DNA of 40,002 nt from an uncultured Oscillospiraceae bacterium. Lineage in GTDB: Bacteria > Bacillota > Clostridia > Oscillospirales > Acutalibacteraceae. The position numbers and the translations under genes are program-made. Numbering within the stretch: position 1 is the stretch's first letter; each line of letters starts with the position of its first letter. Below the pieces are notes generated by a model that did no database searches, was not told the DNA's origin, and was given only the letters and a program-made list of their open reading frames with translations. This document shows, piece by piece, positions 35,343-40,002 of the stretch. Location: positions 1-40,002 of the forward strand of contig CABUNG010000027.1 in NCBI GenBank assembly GCA_902492895.1. The letters run 5' to 3'.

Positions 35343-36854
35343 TCAGGCATCTCCGCCGATTCGAAAGAGCTGCACGTCTGCAAGCCCCATGCGTTCCGCA
35401 TCCCCCATATCGTGGGGCACGATCCGGACGGATTTGACCTTCGTGGTTTCCTCCAGCTTGAGGATCGAGGCCTCGCCGGGGGAGTCCTTGGCGGGAACCT
35501 CACTGTATACCGTTTTGCCGTTGATTACCACATCGAAGCTGGCTGGACGGCGGCTCTCCACCGGACTCGCATACAGAAAAAGGGCGTCGGTCTCCTGGGG
35601 CTGCTTGAACGTCAGCTCCCAGTACGGTTCCTTGTCCCCTTCATCCGGTACCCATTCGTAGGTGGCCAAACGGGTATGGATGCCGATCTGGCCGTTATAG
35701 GCGTTTTCCGGTTTGTAGCCGTCCTCGGAGGAACTGGCCTCGACCGTGAATGCCTCCGCCGTCACCCGTTCGAGAGCCGAGACCCCCGAAACCTGGGGCT
35801 GCGGGGTAATCGTCGGACCGTTGATGTAAAAGGTGCCGTCTTCCCGCCATCCGCAGCGGTCGATGAAAAGCACCCGGTTGCCGCTGGGATTGTCGGGGAA
35901 GCGATGGGCGTGATAGGCGGTGAACAGTTCCCGGCCGTCCGCAGAATAGAAAAAGCTGTTGTTGCCGGTGCCGGAAATGCGCTTCTGCGGAGTGGTCAGC
36001 ACCGGATTGTCCTCCGCCTTGGTAAAGGGCCCCATCGGAGAATCCGAAGTCGCATAGCCGATGGAATAGGCGCGTGTGGCAAAATTGTTAGCGGAAACAA
36101 ACAGGTAATACCGGCCGTTGTGCTTCAGAATATCCGGACCTTCGTTCCAGCGGGTGCCTGTGCTCTGGGTCTCCCAGCTTTGCGTGGGAGTGGTGAGCTG
36201 AACATACTCCGCATCGTCCGCCAACTCCGTCATGCTCTTCATTTTCACGACGTAGATCTGACTGGTTTTGATGCCGCCGACAACGTTCTGACTGACGCCG
36301 CGGGAAAAATACAGGTAGATCCGGCCGTCGTCGTCGATAAAAACATGCGGATCGATCACCGAATATCCGGGGTCGAAGAGGGGCTTTCCGTGCACTTCTT
36401 TGTAATCCCCGTCAACGGTATCGCTGACCGCCACACCGATGCGGGAAAAGCCGCTGGACGGATAGTGAGCGCAGTAATACAGGTAGTATTTCCCGTCTGG
36501 ACCCTTTAACACCTGGGGCTGCCAGTATTCCTTGGTACCCCACGCGCCGCTGCTGTCTTTGGAAAAAATTTTCCCCACCGGCTTCCAGCTTTTCAGGTCA
36601 GTGGATTCCCGCAGATTGAAGCTGACGCCGTCGTTGGTCCCGGTGAAATAATATTTGCCGTTGTCGGTGAACAGATACGGATCTCCCACGCCCATTGTCG
36701 GCTGGTTTTTGTATGTATAATCGGAAATGAAATCCTCGTCTTCCGCATACGGAATGGTTTTCACTTGCTGCAGCAAAACAACCAGAATGCTCACCCCCGC
36801 GAGCAGCAGCACACCGGCGGAAGAGCCGATGAGCGCCCATCTTTTCTTGTTCAT
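35343..36854 (-). CDS. Glycoside hydrolase family 43 with C-terminal discoidin-like domain
   Basis: A 503-residue enzyme anchored by one N-terminal helix (about 7-29), without a lipobox. The five-bladed GH43 domain has all three catalytic acids: Asp58 in GVGDPYLF, Asp168 in VIDPHVFIDDDG, and Glu238 in WNEGPDILK. GH43 enzymes remove arabinose or xylose, or cut arabinan. From about residue 365 a beta-sandwich resembling F5/8-type C (CBM32) domains follows, with AYNGQ and the LTF strand near WELTF. AAGGAGTAGG precedes the ATG. It lies between the GH2 gene and the four lipoproteins, pointing to a shared pentose-rich substrate. Confidence 0.92.
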   Translation of the reverse strand: MNKKRWALIGSSAGVLLLAGVSILVVLLQQVKTIPYAEDEDFISDYTYKNQPTMGVGDPYLFTDNGKYYFTGTNDGVSFNLRESTDLKSWKPVGKIFSKDSSGAWGTKEYWQPQVLKGPDGKYYLYYCAHYPSSGFSRIGVAVSDTVDGDYKEVHGKPLFDPGYSVIDPHVFIDDDGRIYLYFSRGVSQNVVGGIKTSQIYVVKMKSMTELADDAEYVQLTTPTQSWETQSTGTRWNEGPDILKHNGRYYLFVSANNFATRAYSIGYATSDSPMGPFTKAEDNPVLTTPQKRISGTGNNSFFYSADGRELFTAYHAHRFPDNPSGNRVLFIDRCGWREDGTFYINGPTITPQPQVSGVSALERVTAEAFTVEASSSEDGYKPENAYNGQIGIHTRLATYEWVPDEGDKEPYWELTFKQPQETDALFLYASPVESRRPASFDVVINGKTVYSEVPAKDSPGEASILKLEETTKVKSVRIVPHDMGDAERMGLADVQLFRIGGDA

Positions 36855-36965
36855 ATCCTACTCCTTATACACGCTTTGCCGGCCACCAGAGCGGAACGCG
36901 ATCCCTGTTTGTTCTCCCCGGCGGAGTACGGCTCAGGCTCAAAGAGTCCGGACACGCCTCGAGTG

Positions 36966-36996
36966 ATCGTTAATCTTATTAAAATTATCGTTAATC
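36966..36996 (-). promoter_or_regulatory. Two 10-bp direct repeats spaced 21 bp, upstream of GH43
   Basis: ATCGTTAATC occurs at 36966-36975 and 36987-36996, a start-to-start distance of 21 bp, or two helical turns. It lies in an AT-rich island within the 169-bp gap between the GH2 and GH43 genes. It looks like a binding site for a dimeric or tandem regulator. No clear promoter hexamers could be fixed next to it. Confidence 0.45.
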
Positions 36997-37011
36997 CTTC
37001 CATGCGGCATG

Positions 37012-37043
37012 GGCCCTGCGGTGTCAATAGACACCGCGGGGCC
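37012..37043 (-). other. Hairpin overlapping the GH2 stop codon
   Basis: GGCCC/GGGCC and GCGGTGTC/GACACCGC pair around a 4-nt loop, with one mismatch in the RNA. The loop edge includes the GH2 stop codon. A second small palindrome, CCATGCGGCATGG, follows at 37000-37012. There is no T-run, so it is more likely an mRNA stabiliser or processing site than a complete terminator. Confidence 0.45.
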
Positions 37044-38820
37044 TGTAAGCGTTGTTGATTTTCCTAATCTCATCCAGATCGCATTTGGGCGTGCGGTCGT
37101 AATTGAGCAGGCCGTTGACCTCCTGCTCGACGTCGGTCAGCTGGGTATAACAATACCCGAACACAGCCGGCGAATGCAGAATCGCCGAAATAACGCGGCG
37201 GACCTGCTCCAGATAATCCTCCGGCGAGGCCGCCTTGGTATACCCCCAGCCGCCCGGACGGCTGGTATCAAAGGCGACACCGCCGCATTCCGTGATGAGA
37301 ATCGGCTCGCCGCGGTGGGCATAGCCTTTGGCATAAGCGGGACGCCCGGCCGGAACGTCGCGCAGGATATCGTCCTTCTCCCCGACCGACCAGCAGAAGT
37401 GCGCGTATTTTTCCGTCTCCGGTGTCGCACCGTGCATGTAATTATGGATCGCGCAGATGTCGGTATGGGTCATCTCCCAGCCGTCGTTGCTGATGACGAG
37501 GCGGGTGGTGTCAAGGCTTTTGAGCAGATAATACATCGCCATGCTGTGCGCCTGCTGCTGCGGGTCACGGGCGATATACGGCACGCCCCAACTTTCGTTC
37601 AGCGGTACCCAAACGCAGATGCTCGGGTGATTATAGTCCCGTTCGACGAGATCGATCCACTCGCGGGTGGTGCGGGACACCGCGGTTTCATTGTATACAC
37701 ATGCCGCCGCCATTTCGCCCCAGACGATGTACCCGAGCTTATCCGCCCAGTACAGGAACCGGGGATCCTCGGCCTTCTGGTGCTTGCGGCAGCCGTTGAA
37801 GCCCATCTTTTTGGAGAGCTCGATATCCGTCTTGAACGCTTCGTCATCCGGGGCCGTGATCAGGCTGTCCGGCCAGTAGCCCTGGTCGAGGACGAGCTTC
37901 ATGTAATACGGCCGGTTGTTGAGCATGATCATGCCGTCTTCGGTGTGGATCTTCCGCATGCCGAAATAGCTGGACACGCTGTCCACGGAGCCGCTTCCGC
38001 CCTGCAGCTGCAGCTCGGCATCGATGAGATTGGGATGCTCCGGCGACCAGAACAGCCCCGCATCGTGGGTATTGGTGTGGAAAATCTGGTTCTGCGTAAG
38101 CGAACAGGTCATCTCCAGCGAATCGCCGTCGACCTTCACCGTCTCCTCGAGAAGCTCCTCTCCCTTCAGAGACAGGCGCAGACGCAGGGATGCACCGGCG
38201 GTATCGCCGATGAACCGGACCTGCACCCGTACCCGGCCGGAATCCACCTCCGGGGTGAAGCGGACCGAATCGATCCGGGCGGCGGGAACCGGCTCGAGCC
38301 AGACCGACTGCCAGATACCTGTGGACCGGGTATACCAGATGCCCCGTTCCTGGATTTTCCAATACTGCTTGCCTCTGGGCATGGATTCGTCCTCAAGAGG
38401 ATCGTTCACCCATACCGAAACCTCCTGTTCACCGTCCACCAAGCAGTCGGTGATATCGAAGGAGAAGGGGGAATGCCCGCCCTCGTGAGCCCCCACATAC
38501 GTGCCGTTCACATACACCCGCGCGCGGTAATCCACCGCGCCGAAATGCAAAAGGATGCGCTCCCCTGCCCAATCCGCAGGCAGGGCAAAGCGGCGCTTGT
38601 AAAACACGGTGTCGTGCTGCTCTTCGTGGCAGCCGATCCCGCTCATGCCGCATTCGTAGACAAAGGGAACTTCGATCTGCATCGGGAGCGTTTTCCCGGG
38701 CTGAAACCAGCCCTCCTGCAGGGAAACCTCTTTGTCGTCATAGGCAAACTGCCAGGTGCCGTTGATAACCATGAAACGGTCGCGTACAAATTGCGGGCGG
38801 GGATATTCCTCTCTTGGCAT
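37024..38820 (-). CDS. Glycoside hydrolase family 2 protein
   Basis: A 598-residue GH2 enzyme with the usual order: sugar-binding jelly roll (about 10-175), Ig-like domain (about 180-290), and TIM-barrel catalytic domain (from about 295). The acid/base Glu409 is in WVPLNESWG and the nucleophile Glu511 in ILITECGGVAF. It lacks the extra C-terminal domains of LacZ-size enzymes and has no signal peptide, so it likely works on imported oligosaccharides in the cytoplasm. Beta-galactosidase, beta-glucuronidase or an arabinosidase are all possible. The start at 38820 follows AAAGGATG and lies 13 nt after the lacI stop; the longer frame to 38898 would overlap lacI. Confidence 0.93.
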   Translation of the reverse strand: MPREEYPRPQFVRDRFMVINGTWQFAYDDKEVSLQEGWFQPGKTLPMQIEVPFVYECGMSGIGCHEEQHDTVFYKRRFALPADWAGERILLHFGAVDYRARVYVNGTYVGAHEGGHSPFSFDITDCLVDGEQEVSVWVNDPLEDESMPRGKQYWKIQERGIWYTRSTGIWQSVWLEPVPAARIDSVRFTPEVDSGRVRVQVRFIGDTAGASLRLRLSLKGEELLEETVKVDGDSLEMTCSLTQNQIFHTNTHDAGLFWSPEHPNLIDAELQLQGGSGSVDSVSSYFGMRKIHTEDGMIMLNNRPYYMKLVLDQGYWPDSLITAPDDEAFKTDIELSKKMGFNGCRKHQKAEDPRFLYWADKLGYIVWGEMAAACVYNETAVSRTTREWIDLVERDYNHPSICVWVPLNESWGVPYIARDPQQQAHSMAMYYLLKSLDTTRLVISNDGWEMTHTDICAIHNYMHGATPETEKYAHFCWSVGEKDDILRDVPAGRPAYAKGYAHRGEPILITECGGVAFDTSRPGGWGYTKAASPEDYLEQVRRVISAILHSPAVFGYCYTQLTDVEQEVNGLLNYDRTPKCDLDEIRKINNAYRPRGVY

Positions 38821-38833
38821 AACATTCCATCCT

Positions 38834-39826
38834 TTACGTGGTTTCGCCCTCCACCAGATAGGTGCTCTCGATATACATCCGGGGAGTGGTGATTTCATTA
38901 TCGAGCTGTGCCATAAGCATGTCGATGGCGTGATGAGACAGATCGGAGAGATTGGACGCGATGGACGTCAGCACATAGGGGACGCTGATGAACGAATGCA
39001 GGTCATCGAACCCGATGACAGCGCAGTCCTGCGGCACGCGCAGTCCTTTGCCCTTCAGGGTCTCCACCACCTGCCAGGCCAGCACGTCGTTCCCCGCGAT
39101 CACCGCGGTGAACGACGGCGTCTCCGCCATCGCCCTAGCCATGATGTGCTGGATCGTGTCCTCCCGATAATAGGTGTATACAAGTTCCTCGTCAAAGGGC
39201 ACGTTGAACTCGGCATACGCCTGACGGAATCCGCGGATTCTCTCGTGAGAAAACGCGAAGTGCTTCTCCGGAAAGACAATATGTAAGATTTTGCGATGCC
39301 CCTTGGAGAGCAGGTGCCGGGCCGCGATGTAGCCCGAATGGTATTCATCCTTGCTCACCTGGCAGAAATCGGGTTTCATCGAGACCAGCCCGATCTGTAC
39401 AAACGGAATATGATGGTTTTTGATCAGCTCCATGTTTTCGGGCCGGAGCTGGGTCGAATTGATGATCGCATCCACATTCTTGCTGATCGCCGTCTGCACG
39501 GCGCGTTCCTCATGGGAACGCCGCTGGTTGGTGACAAACATCAGCGTCGTATACCCACGGTCGTGCAGGTGAGTGGTCAGATGATTCATCAGATACGCGT
39601 TGTATGGGTTGACCATTTCGCCGAGAATGATCGCGATGCTGTCGGTTCGCCCCGACCGCATGGAACTGGCGAGCGAATTGGGAATATACCCCATTTCTTT
39701 GGCGACCTGCTGAACCATCTTCCGTGTTTCCACTGAAATGCTGTCCTTGTCCTTCAGGGCCCGCGACACGGAGTTGATGCTCAGACCCGTAACTTCCGCA
39801 ATGTCTTTTAACGTGATCTTTTTCAT
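38834..39826 (-). CDS. LacI-family transcriptional regulator
   Basis: A 330-residue regulator with the N-terminal LacI helix-turn-helix and hinge (ITLKDIAEVTGLSINSVSRALK, then MGYIPN) and a periplasmic-binding-protein-like effector domain. It is the first gene of the locus and 13 nt from the GH2 start, so it probably controls its own operon in response to a released sugar. The start MKKITLK at 39826 is the family's normal beginning; AGAGGA precedes it. Confidence 0.95.
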   Translation of the reverse strand: MKKITLKDIAEVTGLSINSVSRALKDKDSISVETRKMVQQVAKEMGYIPNSLASSMRSGRTDSIAIILGEMVNPYNAYLMNHLTTHLHDRGYTTLMFVTNQRRSHEERAVQTAISKNVDAIINSTQLRPENMELIKNHHIPFVQIGLVSMKPDFCQVSKDEYHSGYIAARHLLSKGHRKILHIVFPEKHFAFSHERIRGFRQAYAEFNVPFDEELVYTYYREDTIQHIMARAMAETPSFTAVIAGNDVLAWQVVETLKGKGLRVPQDCAVIGFDDLHSFISVPYVLTSIASNLSDLSHHAIDMLMAQLDNEITTPRMYIESTYLVEGETT

Positions 39827-39853
39827 AGCGGATCCTCTCCCCCTCACCTATTT

Positions 39854-39861
39854 TCACGTGA
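39854..39861. promoter_or_regulatory. Candidate LacI-type operator
   Basis: A perfect CG-centred palindrome TCACGTGA lies between the lacI promoter -10 and the start codon, where a self-repressing LacI protein would bind. CG-centred palindromes are typical of LacI-family operators; this one is shorter than usual. Confidence 0.4.
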
Positions 39862-39868
39862 CATCCTT

Positions 39869-39896
39869 ATTTTAACATAGAATTTGTCGCTTTCAA
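39869..39896 (-). promoter_or_regulatory. Promoter of the lacI-glycosidase locus
   Basis: Read on the minus strand: TTGAAA (39896-39891), a 16-bp spacer, TAAAAT (39874-39869). Beyond it, 39897-40002 shows no gene I can support. Confidence 0.65.
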
Positions 39897-40002
39897 TCCT
39901 TTGGAGGGCAAGGACCAGTAAAAATGTGATGGATTGCCACAGTCCTTCCTGGCGTACAGTTTAGCGCCGGTTTTCCTTGATTTTATGGGCTTTTTGGCCT
40001 CT

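Noticed and set aside
36855..37023. A promoter for GH43
   Set aside because: The AT-rich island holds repeats but no convincing pair of hexamers at 16-18 bp spacing, so only the repeats are reported.

Overview
The window looks like a chromosomal segment of a fairly GC-rich anaerobic Firmicute, most likely a Clostridia member of the gut Oscillospirales type. The signs are a nine-gene bacterial V-type ATPase operon, a T-box leader in front of pheS, an IreB-family protein, sigma-A promoters with clear hexamers, lipobox lipoproteins, and the absence of outer-membrane proteins. The taxon is an inference. No rRNA, tRNA, insertion sequence, prophage or CRISPR array was seen.

Layout. 1-2941: the 3' part of a large surface protein with a beta-helix-like stalk, a SASA-type acetylesterase domain and a sortase-like tail. 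3079-12537: promoter, about 195-nt leader and the V-type ATPase operon in the order H(G)-C-I-K-F-E-A-B-D, closed by a 44-nt perfect palindrome. 12546-17047: a four-gene operon with an HTH-nucleotidyltransferase fusion and a complete ABC importer (binding protein, ATPase, double-length permease) of the 2-aminoethylphosphonate/Fe(III) type. 17058-19006: glmS on the minus strand with its own promoter and a folded leader. 19148-23005: promoter, T-box(Phe), pheS and pheT. 23011-24081: ireB, a 98-aa protein of unknown function, and a long folded stretch that may be a small RNA or a double terminator. 24141-27545: a membrane-anchored lipase-like protein, then a two-gene unit with a D-2-hydroxyacid dehydrogenase and a TIM-barrel isomerase.

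27561-39896 is a minus-strand carbohydrate locus. It is read lacI -> GH2 -> GH43 -> four tandem paralogous lipoproteins with a sialidase-type propeller and a CBM9-like C-terminus. The four paralogues are the most interesting part. They carry Asp-boxes and would be auto-annotated as sialidases, but all keep two glutamates in motifs (NWEP..., and DQMP...E exactly 102 residues later) that resemble the catalytic pair of GH93 exo-arabinanases as I remember them. With GH43 and GH2 enzymes alongside, my best inference is a cell-surface system for an arabinose-containing plant polysaccharide. No sugar transporter for it lies inside the window.

The other region worth following is the HTH-nucleotidyltransferase/ABC importer operon. 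It could couple import of a phosphonate- or phosphocholine-like compound to its CDP-activation for decorating the cell surface.
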